From an uncultured Erysipelotrichaceae bacterium (GTDB lineage Bacteria > Bacillota_I > Bacilli_A > RF39 > UBA660), in assembly GCA_948444795.1 (NCBI GenBank), contig CAOJUX010000002.1, forward strand, positions 1-64,000: DNA of 64,000 nt. The letters run 5' to 3'. Each line of letters starts with the position of its first letter. The first letter of the stretch is position 1. Made by a program: the position numbers and the translations under genes. Below the pieces are notes generated by a model. The model saw only the letters and a list, made by a program, of their open reading frames with translations, searched no databases and was not told where the DNA came from. Below, in pieces: positions 1 to 8,517 of the stretch.

Positions 1-55
1 ATTATGAATAATAGTAGGTTATAATAGGTATAGAAAATAGGAGGAGAAATAAAAA
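1..55 (+). promoter_or_regulatory. surface-gene leader, copy A (promoter and RBS)
   Basis: The -10 box TATAAT is at 20-25 and the Shine-Dalgarno GGAGG at 41-45, ahead of the ATG at 56. The -35 box (TTGAAT in the other copies, 17 bp upstream) is cut by the window edge. The same leader recurs at 59503, 48694 and, shortened, at 19840. It is read as the constitutive-type promoter of a family of surface-protein genes. Confidence 0.75.
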
Positions 56-1502
56 ATGAAAAAATTTAAAAAGAATAAAAAACTAAAATACACCCTCCTA
101 AGCGTAATAGCCCTAGTACTAGTACTGGGGGGGGGGTATTTTAGTATATAGAAGTTTTGCATTATTTGAAACAAGTAAAACATTTAATATACTAGAAGGA
201 AAAGTACCAAACTTTAGTAAAGGCGATATAACACTAGCAGTAATAGTAGATGGAGAAAAGAAAGAAGAGTTTCCCGATAAAAATGGATATAAATATGTCG
301 GATATGAATGTAATAACGATGCTAAACTAACATGGAATAATGAAACATGGAGAGTATTAATAGATACAGATAAACCCACAATATGTACTCTAAAGTTTGA
401 AACAAAGAATAATAGTTTAAATGGAAGTGAACCAGTAGTAAAAGAAGGATTAATACCTGTCACTATAGCAAATGATGGAACAGTTACTAAAACAGAAGAG
501 AATAATAGTAATTGGTATGATTATAATGAAAGTAAATGGGCCAATGCAGTAATACTAAATGAGGCAGATAATTATAAAGAAGGAGAAATAATACCAGAAT
601 CAGATATAAATGCATATTTTGTATGGATCCCAAAATATAGATATAAATTATTTAATGTCGAAGGAAATAAAATAGAGCCACAAGAAATAGAGATAGAATT
701 TGGTACTACAAATACAGTAGATTCTGAAACAGAGTGTATTGCTACAAATAAAAGTGGAGATAATGGAACATGTGAAAATGGCAAATGGATGACGCATCCA
801 GCATTTACATCACTTGGATTAAATGGAATGTGGGTAGGAAAATTTGAAACAACAGGAAGTACATCATCACTTACAGTAAAACCAAATGAAACAAGTTTAA
901 GAAATATAAATATAAGTACAATGTATAATACTTCATATAGCTATAAAAGAAGTTTAGATAGTCATATGATGAAGAATACTGAATGGGGAGCACTTGGCTA
1001 TTTAACAAATTCCAAATATGGAAGAGGAAATACAGAAGTATGGATAAATAATAGTAGTACGTATATAACAGGATGTGCAGGATCAAGTGTATCAGCATCT
1101 GAATATAGCGGATGTCAAAATGCTTATAATACAGGGTTAGGATATCATGCATCAACAACAGATAACATTTCGGGAATATATGATACAAGTGGAGGAGCAT
1201 GGGAATATGTAATGGGAAATCATGATAATAAAGAAGTTTCATCAGGGATAAATCCCTCTATCTTACCTGATAAATATATAGATAGATATATAGGAACTGA
1301 TTTAAATTCTAAAATATTAGGAGATACAATAAGTGAATCAATAGATTGGAATGAAGACTTTTCTGATTTTAACTCTTCTAGTGGTCCTTGGCTTAGACGA
1401 GGAGGCAGTTATTCTAACAATTATAAATCAGGAACATTTGCTGTTCATCATAATAATGGTGATCCTCTATCTGGTAATACTTTCCGTATAGTTTTAGATT
1501 AA
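56..1502 (+). CDS. poly-G phase-variable surface protein A with C-type-lectin/FGE-like C-terminus (out of frame here)
   Basis: The start ATG follows GGAGG. The first frame encodes a lysine-rich N-terminus and one hydrophobic segment (about residues 12-27, SVIALVLVLGGG). It then runs into a ten-G tract and stops after 31 codons. Removing one G joins it to the second frame, open to 1502, giving 481 residues. The downstream part has an extracellular look: many Asn/Thr/Ser, paired Cys, and a C-terminal stretch (GPWLRRGGSY then TFRIVLD) typical of formylglycine-generating-enzyme/C-type-lectin folds used as DGR targets. The first ~100 residues closely match gene D at 59566. It is inferred to be a membrane-anchored adhesin or ligand-binding protein switched on and off by slipped-strand mispairing. 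The ligand is unknown. A sequencing error in the homopolymer is the main alternative, but the tract recurs in independent genes. Confidence 0.8.
127..136 (+). repeat. poly-G tract (G10) in surface gene A
   Basis: Ten consecutive G lie in the codons for the end of the membrane anchor. With ten G the frame ends at TAG (149-151). With nine (or twelve) the frame continues to 1502. The expected mechanism is replication slippage. Confidence 0.9.
1381..1490 (+). other. candidate DGR variable region (VR) in surface gene A
   Basis: The last ~35 codons have the DGR-target pattern. Two blocks of codons all end in T or C (1407-1424, six codons; 1437-1466, ten codons such as TTT GCT GTT CAT CAT AAT). This is what results when AAY codons of a template repeat are mutated at A. 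They are flanked by the conserved PWLRRGG and FRIVL motifs of C-type-lectin variable regions. No matching template repeat was found in the window, so the assignment rests on the codon pattern and fold type only. Confidence 0.45.
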
Positions 1503-1531
1503 GGATTTAAATGATTTTTAAATCTTTTTTT
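1503..1531. terminator. intrinsic terminator between convergent genes
   Basis: Stem GATTTAAA/TTTAAATC with a short loop, followed by seven T on the plus strand. It ends gene A and overlaps the last codons of the minus-strand gene at 1507. Confidence 0.75.
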
Positions 1532-1950
1532 AGCTTTAAAAATTCGAGATCAAATAAATTTTCATTTAATTCATAAGATACTATGAATCCATTACTTACT
1601 AAACTTATATAATTATTTCTTTCTTTATCTATATTAATAAGTAATAATATTATTTCCATATATTTATTAATAAAATTTATTGATGAAGTATTTGAAAATT
1701 TTTTTAGATATCTTTTTAAAAAAATGATTATTTCAAATTCAGTTTTTAATACTTTTAAATTAGTATTATAAATTTTTTCTTTACTACAAAACATTTCTTC
1801 CAATTTATAATAAATAGCAATTATTATTAAAGACAAGATATATTTATACATATCTTTTATAAATATTTTTGTTTCTGCTTGTAAATAAATAATTTTGAGT
1901 TCATCTTTACTATTAATAATATCTTTAGCATAATTTATAAATTGATCCAA
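1507..1950 (-). CDS. hypothetical protein, 147 aa
   Basis: TTG start preceded by a good GGAGGG. The product is Lys/Ile/Leu-rich and probably helical, with one modestly hydrophobic stretch near residues 37-47. No catalytic motif or known domain was recognised. It stands alone, convergent with surface gene A and downstream of the phosphorelay genes with a terminator between. Function unknown. The reading frame itself is well supported by its RBS and length. Confidence 0.6.
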   Translation of the reverse strand: MDQFINYAKDIINSKDELKIIYLQAETKIFIKDMYKYILSLIIIAIYYKLEEMFCSKEKIYNTNLKVLKTEFEIIIFLKRYLKKFSNTSSINFINKYMEIILLLINIDKERNNYISLVSNGFIVSYELNENLFDLEFLKLKKDLKII

Positions 1951-1997
1951 AAAAATCCCTCCAAGTGGTATCTATTATAACAAATTAAAACTAAAAT

Positions 1998-2020
1998 AAA
2001 AAGGCTTTTTAAGCCTTTTT
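1998..2020 (-). terminator. terminator of the phosphorelay operon
   Basis: Perfect stem AAAAAGGCTT / AAGCCTTTTT with a three-base loop, followed on the minus strand by a T-rich run. It overlaps the stop of the gene at 2009. Confidence 0.8.
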
Positions 2021-2755
2021 ATCATAAAATTCTTTAATAGAAGAAAATACTCTTTCTATATTAGCATCATTAAATGGTTTATTTAAAACATCAATAATAG
2101 GGTAGCTAAAGGCTTTTTTGATAGTTTCTTCAGAATCATCGCCAGTGATAATTACTACGGGGTATCTGTTAATTAAACAATTATTATTTAAATAATCTAG
2201 TACTTCAAATCCACTAAATGAAGGCATATTTAAATCTAGTAAAATAGCATATATATCATTATTTGCAATAAGTGATAAAACATCATTACCATTGGTTGCT
2301 TTTAATACTTCATACTTATCTTTCATACTTTTTTCTAAAAAACTTAAGATTATACTAGAATCATCAGCAATAATTATCTTCTTTAAACTTTTAGTTGAAG
2401 TTCCTATATAATTATTAATTACTTGGATTATATCATTTGCAGTATTTTTAAGACTATTAAAATTATCATTAATAAAACTTGAATTATATTCTTTTCCAGC
2501 TTTTTCATGTCCCAAAAAAACTTCTGCTTTTTCATAAAAACCTAGATACTTTAATTCGCTTTTAATACTATGAGCAAGTATTCCATAATTTTCATAATCG
2601 CTATTGTTTTTATAATTTTCTAAATCATTTATTTTAGAATTTAATGAATCTTTAAATTCTTTTAATGCTTCATTATAAGCATCTATTTCACCCCATAACT
2701 CTAAAGCTTTATCAACCAAAACATTATTATTTATTAAATATTCTTTATTCATCAT
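2009..2755 (-). CDS. Hpt-REC phosphotransfer/response-regulator protein
   Basis: 248 aa with two signalling domains. Residues ~20-115 look like a histidine phosphotransfer domain with the motif HSIKSELKYLG (H62). Residues ~125-248 are a receiver domain with acidic pair D131/D132, phospho-acceptor D174 (LLDLNMP) and K226 (NKPF). There is no DNA-binding or enzymatic output domain. Its start overlaps the stop of the hybrid kinase gene by 4 bp (ATGA), so the two are translationally coupled and probably form a His-Asp-His-Asp relay. The cellular output is not visible here. Confidence 0.85.
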   Translation of the reverse strand: MMNKEYLINNNVLVDKALELWGEIDAYNEALKEFKDSLNSKINDLENYKNNSDYENYGILAHSIKSELKYLGFYEKAEVFLGHEKAGKEYNSSFINDNFNSLKNTANDIIQVINNYIGTSTKSLKKIIIADDSSIILSFLEKSMKDKYEVLKATNGNDVLSLIANNDIYAILLDLNMPSFSGFEVLDYLNNNCLINRYPVVIITGDDSEETIKKAFSYPIIDVLNKPFNDANIERVFSSIKEFYDKKA

Positions 2756-4581
2756 AAATCACTCCTTAAATATTTATTTAATATATCATTTAGTTTATTT
2801 TTATCAATTGGCTTGGATAAATAATCATTAAACCCAGCATTCATATATTTTTCATCACTACCTTCTATAGCATCTGCAGTAAGAGCAATAATAGGTGTAT
2901 CAAATTCATCTTGCATTTTTAATCTTCTAAGGGTTTCAATTCCATTCATTTTAGGCATCATAATATCTAGTAAAATTAAATCAAAACTAGAAGATTCTAT
3001 AATTTCTAAAGCTTCATAACCGCTATCACATGTAGTAATATTAAAATTATAAGGTTTAAGTATTTGACAAGCAACTTTTAAGTTAATTTTTGAATCGTCT
3101 ACTATTAAAATATTCTTATTTTTAAGCAATCCATAATCTATTTCTTTTGTTTTTTCTAAATCTTCTATACTTTCCATACTTATAATTTCTTGTTTTAATT
3201 GAACACTAAATTTAGATCCTTTTTCAAATTTGGACTGGACACTTATCTTACCATTCATCATTTCTACTAAATTTTTAGTAATAGCAAGACCTAATCCTGT
3301 TCCTTCAACAGTTGTATTTCTTTCAATATCAAGGCGTTCAAATCTTGTGAATAATTTATCAATATTTTCTTCTTTAATACCTTTACCCGTATCTTCAACT
3401 AAAATATTTAAAGTACAAAATTTATCTTTATTAATGCAATTAACAATCAATTTTACATACCCTTTATTTGTATACTTTATAGCATTAGTAAGTAGATTTA
3501 ATATTATTTGTTTAACTTTGTTTACATCACCTTTGAGTATTCCAGGTAAATCAGGTGGTATTGCCAAACTGAATTCTATATTTTTCTCTCCAATTCTAGA
3601 TTTGGCCAAATTTGCTAAAGAATTAAATATATTTTTTGGATTATATTCTTTTAATATTACATCCATTTTACCAGCTTCTATTTTTGATATATCAAGAATT
3701 CCATTTACTATTTCTAAAAGATTATTAGAAGCATCAACCACATCGGCTGCAAATCCATGCATTTCTTGTGGATTATTAGAAGATAACATACATTCTGAAA
3801 AACCTACTATAGCATTTAAAGGGGTTCTAATTTCATGACTCATACTAGATAAAAAATCCGTTTTAGCGCTATTTGCTTTTTCGGCTTGATCTTTTGCAAT
3901 TTCTAATTGTTGAATCATATTTAAATCAGGATTTTCAATTGTAAAATACATTAAGTAACATAATAAGCTTAATATTAAATCGTAAATATTAAATTGGGGA
4001 TGGAACATTACAAAAGCTCCTAATAAAAAAATTAATGGTATGATAAAATAAATAGCATTATATCTTTTGTCATATTTTTTAATATGGAATAGAGCAATTA
4101 TAAGAGAAATAATTAAATTTATAAATGCGAGGACAAATGTTAAAATAATTGCAGATCCTTTTCCGCTAGTTATACCATTAATCTGATAAACATTGAAATC
4201 TAATAAGAAAATTAATATTCCCACAATAATATATAAGCCAATACAAATAACATTATTTCTTTTAAAATTGCTTCGAAATTTTTCGTAACTAATATATAAT
4301 ATGTAGGCTAAAATATTTATAGTAATTGCTACAATAAATATAGATCCAATTTTATTTATTGTGGCAAAAAAATTTGCAAATAAATCACTAATATTATTTT
4401 TTGCATAAACACTAGCTATATAATGAGATATAAAATTAGTTATATGAACTAATAAAGTAAATATTAATATATTTTTATAATAATAATTTTCTTTTATTTC
4501 AACTTTTTTCTTACCAAAAAAAGCAATTGAAATTAATGAAGTATATATTAAACATACAAAAGGAATTTCAAACTCTAACAT
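2752..4581 (-). CDS. membrane hybrid sensor histidine kinase
   Basis: 609 aa. Residues 1-215 contain about seven hydrophobic membrane segments forming the sensor. Then come HisKA with SHEIRTP (H249), a HATPase domain (N box NLLTNAIKYTN; DTGKGI; GTGLGLAITKN), and a C-terminal receiver (D495/D496, D539 in LLDIMMP, K590). It should autophosphorylate, pass phosphate to its own receiver, and from there to the Hpt domain of the protein encoded directly downstream. SD AAGGTGA and a good promoter lie ahead of it. The signal sensed is unknown; the N-terminus is an integral-membrane sensor without an obvious extracellular loop domain. Confidence 0.92.
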   Translation of the reverse strand: MLEFEIPFVCLIYTSLISIAFFGKKKVEIKENYYYKNILIFTLLVHITNFISHYIASVYAKNNISDLFANFFATINKIGSIFIVAITINILAYILYISYEKFRSNFKRNNVICIGLYIIVGILIFLLDFNVYQINGITSGKGSAIILTFVLAFINLIISLIIALFHIKKYDKRYNAIYFIIPLIFLLGAFVMFHPQFNIYDLILSLLCYLMYFTIENPDLNMIQQLEIAKDQAEKANSAKTDFLSSMSHEIRTPLNAIVGFSECMLSSNNPQEMHGFAADVVDASNNLLEIVNGILDISKIEAGKMDVILKEYNPKNIFNSLANLAKSRIGEKNIEFSLAIPPDLPGILKGDVNKVKQIILNLLTNAIKYTNKGYVKLIVNCINKDKFCTLNILVEDTGKGIKEENIDKLFTRFERLDIERNTTVEGTGLGLAITKNLVEMMNGKISVQSKFEKGSKFSVQLKQEIISMESIEDLEKTKEIDYGLLKNKNILIVDDSKINLKVACQILKPYNFNITTCDSGYEALEIIESSSFDLILLDIMMPKMNGIETLRRLKMQDEFDTPIIALTADAIEGSDEKYMNAGFNDYLSKPIDKNKLNDILNKYLRSDL

Positions 4582-4601
4582 TGTAATATCACCTTGTATT
4601 C

Positions 4602-4630
4602 ATATTATCATATTTAAAAAATTTTTACAA
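4602..4630 (-). promoter_or_regulatory. promoter of the hybrid kinase operon
   Basis: Read on the minus strand: TTGTAA, 17-bp spacer, TAATAT, about 20 bp before the ATG. A consensus-like housekeeping promoter. Confidence 0.65.
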
Positions 4631-4659
4631 AAAAAATAAAGAGCTATTAGTGTCTCTTT
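4629..4659 (-). terminator. terminator of the acyltransferase gene
   Basis: On the minus strand AAAGAG-N10-CTCTTT followed by a long T run, overlapping the stop of the gene at 4647. Confidence 0.65.
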
Positions 4660-5813
4660 AAAAATCTTTTTCTTTGTAGTTTATCATCTTGTTGTTTCAA
4701 CCAATAATTTCTCATAAAAGAAGGTACATCATTATCAATTAAATCTTTTTCTCTTTGAATCCAAAATGCCCAATCACGACTATTCAATAAGCCTTCTTTT
4801 AAAATATTTTTGGGTAAACGTAAATTTGTAAGATTTTTAACTATATCTTCGTATTCTCTTTCATCTTTATCTTTTTTAACTAAATATTCGGCATCAAAAA
4901 CGTCATGTTTCCATTTTAATCCAGAAAAAGCTTCTTTGATATATTTATCTCTAAAATATTTAGCAATATTTTCGTAATCCTTTCGGCATAATTTATCAAA
5001 GTGTCTTATAGTGATATAATATTCTGCTGTTGCCATTAAATCTCTTATATAACTACTTAAAGATTTTATATAATATTTTTCGCTATTTGGAGCAAAAGGA
5101 TAATATGTTTGTATATCAATTGCAAGGGAAGATACATTTATAGGATTACTAGCATCAATATAAGAAATATTATTTTCTTTATCTCTTACAAGCGTTAAAA
5201 CAACTATTTCTCTTCCAGTTTGTAAAGCTGTATTAATAGCTCCATCATATAAAGGATTAATTATATTTTTATAATCATAGTTATGAGAACCTTCAGGGAA
5301 TATTAATATACTATTAGTTTTTAATACTCTTACCATTTTAGGAATTAAATCATTTCTTTCTTTATCATTTAAAATATCAAATGGTATCATTCCATTTAAC
5401 CATAATAAATACATTTCAGGATTATATTTTAGGGATTCAATTGACCCAAGAACAAGGTATGCATTACGATCAATTATATTAAGTACTGTTTCTATATCTT
5501 CAGGACAAGTATGATTACAAACAAATATATAAGGTACATTTTTCTTTAATCTAGGATATCTTTCTAAAATAATATTATTTTTATTTTCTACTAATGGATA
5601 ACTAGTAATTGGAATTTTTTCATAATCTAAATTTTTAAAATACTCAAAATTATCTAAACTATAGTCTTGATCGATTTTAATAATATTGGCATTAGTAAAA
5701 CTGTTACATGCTTTTTTAAATGGAGTATTAAAAGATTTTCTTAATTTAAGTCCTATATCAGTAGTAAAATGATCTACATCTTTTTCGTTTAAATTATTTA
5801 TAAACAAATTCAT
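4647..5813 (-). CDS. PlsC-like 1-acylglycerol-phosphate acyltransferase family protein
   Basis: 388 aa. The acyltransferase HX4D motif is present (NHTCPEDIE, near residue 100), followed by a FPEGSHNY motif that matches the substrate-binding EGT/EGS block. Family members transfer an acyl chain onto lysophospholipid or a related acceptor at the membrane. The protein is longer than a minimal PlsC (about 240 aa), with a charged C-terminal extension of unknown role, so the acceptor is uncertain. The start at 5813 is preferred because GAGATGAT is correctly spaced before it. An in-frame ATG at 5822 would add three residues. It is divergently oriented from the poly-G promoter at 5892. Confidence 0.75.
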   Translation of the reverse strand: MNLFINNLNEKDVDHFTTDIGLKLRKSFNTPFKKACNSFTNANIIKIDQDYSLDNFEYFKNLDYEKIPITSYPLVENKNNIILERYPRLKKNVPYIFVCNHTCPEDIETVLNIIDRNAYLVLGSIESLKYNPEMYLLWLNGMIPFDILNDKERNDLIPKMVRVLKTNSILIFPEGSHNYDYKNIINPLYDGAINTALQTGREIVVLTLVRDKENNISYIDASNPINVSSLAIDIQTYYPFAPNSEKYYIKSLSSYIRDLMATAEYYITIRHFDKLCRKDYENIAKYFRDKYIKEAFSGLKWKHDVFDAEYLVKKDKDEREYEDIVKNLTNLRLPKNILKEGLLNSRDWAFWIQREKDLIDNDVPSFMRNYWLKQQDDKLQRKRFLKRH

Positions 5814-5839
5814 GATAATCATCTCATTTCTTAAAACTT

Positions 5840-5869
5840 ATAGTAGCATAAATACATCTATAAAGTCAA
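5840..5869 (-). promoter_or_regulatory. promoter of the acyltransferase gene
   Basis: Minus strand TTGACT, 18-bp spacer, TACTAT. It lies back-to-back with the phase-variable promoter of the gene at 5945. Confidence 0.6.
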
Positions 5870-5891
5870 AATTTAATTTAACAAAATTAAT

Positions 5892-5920
5892 TTGACATCG
5901 GGGGGGGGGTATGTTAGAAT
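5892..5920 (+). promoter_or_regulatory. phase-variable promoter with poly-G spacer
   Basis: Consensus -35 TTGACA (5892-5897) and extended -10 TGT-TAGAAT (5912-5920) are separated by exactly 17 bp. Ten of these 17 bases are a pure G run. Adding or losing G would move the spacing off the optimum, so tract length should set transcription. As read here the spacing is the ON value. A G6 Shine-Dalgarno run (5934-5939) follows before the ATG at 5945. Confidence 0.8.
5900..5909 (+). repeat. poly-G tract (G10) in promoter spacer
   Basis: Ten G between the -35 and -10 boxes of the promoter for the gene at 5945. It is the only one of the five long G tracts that lies outside a coding region. Confidence 0.9.
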
Positions 5921-5944
5921 ACTTTTTGATTTAGGGGGGATTTT

Positions 5945-7219
5945 ATGCCAAATGTAGTGCAAAGATTAAAATTAGAACTTGAAAGACTTATTAAAGAAAC
6001 AGGAGAGATATGTAATCAATTTAATAACCAAGCTTATAAAATATTGAAAAACAAATATATTAATAATATTACGGAAAATAACAAAATTATTATAAATGGT
6101 ACAATGGAAGAGTTTATTCAAAATGGTGAAACTGCTAGAGACTTTTTAGGGAAAATTTGTGGGTTATTAGGCTTTTTAGAAGCTGATGTTACTAAAAATT
6201 TAAATTATTATTCTAATTTTTATTTTTTAAGTTATATAATAGAAAATTTAAATTTTCCCATAGATGATTGTCTAGAAATAATAGCTTTTGTTATTATTAA
6301 AGATTTATCAAATCCTGCAATAAATAGCTCACAGCCCATGGTTGCTTTTAATGCTGAAGATTTTGAAGCTTTAGGAATTACTGGAAATAAAATAAAAAGA
6401 GTTTTAGATATTTTAAAATATCAAGATCCTAAGACTGGTACTATTGATTTAGAAAATGTAAATGAAGAAGATATAAAATTATTTTATAAAGTAGCTAACT
6501 ATAAAAATGATAAACAAGATTTTGTTAATAAAGAAAAAATAAAAGCGATGCAATCTTTTAAAAAATGTTTTGTTGATAGAGGATACGAAGAGGAAGATAT
6601 TGAAATAATAATTAATAATCTTAATTTTCTTGGGGTAAAGCCTAGTTTGCTAGATAAAATAAAGGGTCATTTATATAAAACTATAAATAAAATAAATAAA
6701 CAAGAAACAGCCAAAGAACAAGTGAGTCTAAATTTCGAAAAAGAAACTGTAATAAAAAAAGAAAAAACTCTTAGTAAAAAAGAATATTTTGAAGTTTTAG
6801 AAAAAATAAGTATTATGTATGATTTAAAAGAAAATGTTCCAACAAAACTACTTGATTTAAATGAACTAATTTATTTAATAAATTTATTATATAAAGCTGG
6901 TTTCAAAGATGAAGAAATAAAAAGAGTTATATTAAATACTTATAAAGCATTTAAAACTAAGGAAAAATATTATGCTATTGGTTTATTTAATTGTTTTTAT
7001 GAAAAATTATTATTTTATAGTGATAGATATCCTGAAATAAAAGAATCAATAGAATTTATAAAATCATGCTTGCAAGAGATGATGATAGCAAATGATGAAG
7101 ATTACGGTTTATGGAAAAGTATGATTATAGAAGAAATGAATAAGTATAATGATTTATTAAAACAAAAATATGAATATGAGATGGAAAGAGGAATATGGAA
7201 AGCATGTCAAAAGCAATAG
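5945..7219 (+). CDS. unknown cytosolic protein, paralog 1 (424 aa)
   Basis: No recognised domain. It is helical and charged, without signal peptide or membrane segment. Landmarks are a coiled-coil-like N-terminus (residues 1-30), a conserved central block (LDILKYQDPKTGTIDLENVN) matched in the neighbour as YDIFGRQNPKTGEIDRDLLK, a Lys/Glu linker around residue 260, and a C-terminal 60 residues nearly identical to the next gene. The start ATG follows AGGGGGGA. It overlaps the next gene by 25 bp. Transcription starts at the poly-G promoter, so the pair is inferred to be phase-variable at the RNA level. Phase-variable control often marks surface, phage-defence or antigen genes, but nothing in the sequence decides between these. 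Confidence 0.75.
   Translation: MPNVVQRLKLELERLIKETGEICNQFNNQAYKILKNKYINNITENNKIIINGTMEEFIQNGETARDFLGKICGLLGFLEADVTKNLNYYSNFYFLSYIIENLNFPIDDCLEIIAFVIIKDLSNPAINSSQPMVAFNAEDFEALGITGNKIKRVLDILKYQDPKTGTIDLENVNEEDIKLFYKVANYKNDKQDFVNKEKIKAMQSFKKCFVDRGYEEEDIEIIINNLNFLGVKPSLLDKIKGHLYKTINKINKQETAKEQVSLNFEKETVIKKEKTLSKKEYFEVLEKISIMYDLKENVPTKLLDLNELIYLINLLYKAGFKDEEIKRVILNTYKAFKTKEKYYAIGLFNCFYEKLLFYSDRYPEIKESIEFIKSCLQEMMIANDEDYGLWKSMIIEEMNKYNDLLKQKYEYEMERGIWKACQKQ
7011..7193 (+). repeat. 183-bp direct repeat, copy 1
   Basis: Differs from 8231-8413 at only one base that I can see (g/a at 7026/8246), although the rest of the two paralogs has diverged strongly. It encodes the shared C-terminus beginning near YPEIKESIEF. 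Confidence 0.9.
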
Positions 7220-8427
7220 ATAAAATCCAAAGAGAAATAAATGATATAATTATTAAACTTAAAAGTAGAGAAATTACCATATACAAAGAAATATTAGAAC
7301 TTAAAAAAATAACAAATAATAATTTAAATGATCTAGAAACAAATTCTTCTAAAATAAAAGAAGAAAGTTTGCGTTTAGATGATTATATTAATAAATTAAA
7401 CAAATTAAGTTATTTTTTTAATGTTAATCCTGATGAAAAAATAGCATATTTTTCAGATTTTAAAGTTTTAGATAGTTTATTAAAAAGGCCTATTTTTAGT
7501 ATTAAAGACTCACTTGAAATAATATCCTGTGTAATTAATAAGAATTTAAGCAACGATTTAATTAATTCTGGATTTTTTAATGGAGAAATAACAAAAGAAG
7601 ATTTTGATAGATTTAAAGTAAATGTTGAACAAAGAAAAAGAATCTATGATATTTTTGGAAGACAAAATCCTAAAACTGGAGAAATAGATAGAGATTTGTT
7701 AAAGGAAGATGAGGAACTACTAGATAGAATGATAAAATATAAAAACAAACATAGTAATCTTTTAGATCCTGATAAAAAAACAGCTATGCAAGTATTCAAA
7801 AGACATTACATAGATAAAGATTATACAAAAATTGATATAAAATTTATTATTTCTAGTTTAACTATTTTAGAATTTGATAAAGAGTTAGTTTTTAACATAA
7901 AAGGATATTTAGAAGAAGTATTAAAGAAAACTAAAATAAAAAAAGAAACGAAAGAAGAAAAGAAAGTAAAAGGAATAGAAATAAAATCAAGAGATTATAA
8001 AGAATATAATAAAATATACAACGAGATAGAAACAATGTATGATTTCGATACAAAATGGTTTAAAAAGCCAATTGATTTAGAGGAATTAATATATTTGATT
8101 AGTTTAATGAAAAAAGTAGATATTGATGAAAAAGTGATGAAGCAATGTATTTTAAATTTTAATAAAGATAAAATAACAAATAATAATTATAAGTCTAGTA
8201 AATCGTTTGAAATATATTTTAATAGATTAGTATTTTATAGTGATAAATATCCTGAAATAAAAGAATCAATAGAATTTATAAAATCATGCTTGCAAGAGAT
8301 GATGATAGCAAATGATGAAGATTACGGTTTATGGAAAAGTATGATTATAGAAGAAATGAATAAGTATAATGATTTATTAAAACAAAAATATGAATATGAG
8401 ATGGAAAGAGGAAGATCTTTAAATTAG
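7195..8427 (+). CDS. unknown cytosolic protein, paralog 2 (410 aa)
   Basis: Paralog of the preceding gene with the same architecture: N-terminal coiled-coil region (residues 1-60), a PKTGEID block mid-protein, a Lys/Glu-rich linker (~residues 240-265), and an almost identical last 60 residues. The start lies inside the end of paralog 1, so the genes are co-transcribed from the poly-G promoter. An in-frame ATG at 7204 is an equally plausible start. No known domain; no signal peptide. It is followed by a terminator overlapping its stop codon. Confidence 0.75.
   Translation: MESMSKAIDKIQREINDIIIKLKSREITIYKEILELKKITNNNLNDLETNSSKIKEESLRLDDYINKLNKLSYFFNVNPDEKIAYFSDFKVLDSLLKRPIFSIKDSLEIISCVINKNLSNDLINSGFFNGEITKEDFDRFKVNVEQRKRIYDIFGRQNPKTGEIDRDLLKEDEELLDRMIKYKNKHSNLLDPDKKTAMQVFKRHYIDKDYTKIDIKFIISSLTILEFDKELVFNIKGYLEEVLKKTKIKKETKEEKKVKGIEIKSRDYKEYNKIYNEIETMYDFDTKWFKKPIDLEELIYLISLMKKVDIDEKVMKQCILNFNKDKITNNNYKSSKSFEIYFNRLVFYSDKYPEIKESIEFIKSCLQEMMIANDEDYGLWKSMIIEEMNKYNDLLKQKYEYEMERGRSLN
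8231..8413 (+). repeat. 183-bp direct repeat, copy 2
   Basis: Second copy of 7011-7193. The offset is 1220 bp, so recombination between copies would delete paralog 2 and leave a fused paralog 1. Confidence 0.9.
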
Positions 8428-8446
8428 CTTTTGGGCTAATTTTTTA
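8422..8446 (+). terminator. terminator after the paralog pair
   Basis: Stem TTAGC / GGCTAA around TTTTG, followed by six T. It separates the pair from the heat-shock operon. Confidence 0.75.
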
Positions 8447-8470
8447 TTTAGTGTAAAAAAAATAAAAAAA

Positions 8471-8498
8471 TTAGCACTCATATATTGACAAGTGCTAA
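8471..8498 (+). promoter_or_regulatory. CIRCE operator 1 (HrcA binding site)
   Basis: TTAGCACTC, nine bases, then CAAGTGCTAA: the canonical CIRCE inverted repeat with one deviation. The -35 box lies inside it, so HrcA binding would block RNA polymerase. Confidence 0.93.
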
Positions 8499-8513
8499 GC
8501 ATAATATTATAAT
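8485..8513 (+). promoter_or_regulatory. heat-shock operon promoter
   Basis: TTGACA (8485-8490), 17-bp spacer, TATAAT (8508-8513), embedded between the two CIRCE elements. Confidence 0.9.
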
Positions 8514-8517
8514 GTAA

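Noticed and set aside
871-1242. Open frame on the minus strand inside surface gene A
   Set aside because: Tyr/Leu/His-rich shadow of the repeated AT-rich coding sequence; no RBS and it runs opposite to a supported gene.
3230-3838. 202-codon frame opposite the histidine kinase
   Set aside because: Antisense to conserved kinase motifs; a shadow frame.
5934-5939. G6 in the RBS of the gene at 5945 (and 22224-22229) as a phase switch
   Set aside because: G-rich Shine-Dalgarno runs are common here and vary from G5 to G6; they could tune translation but nothing shows that they switch.
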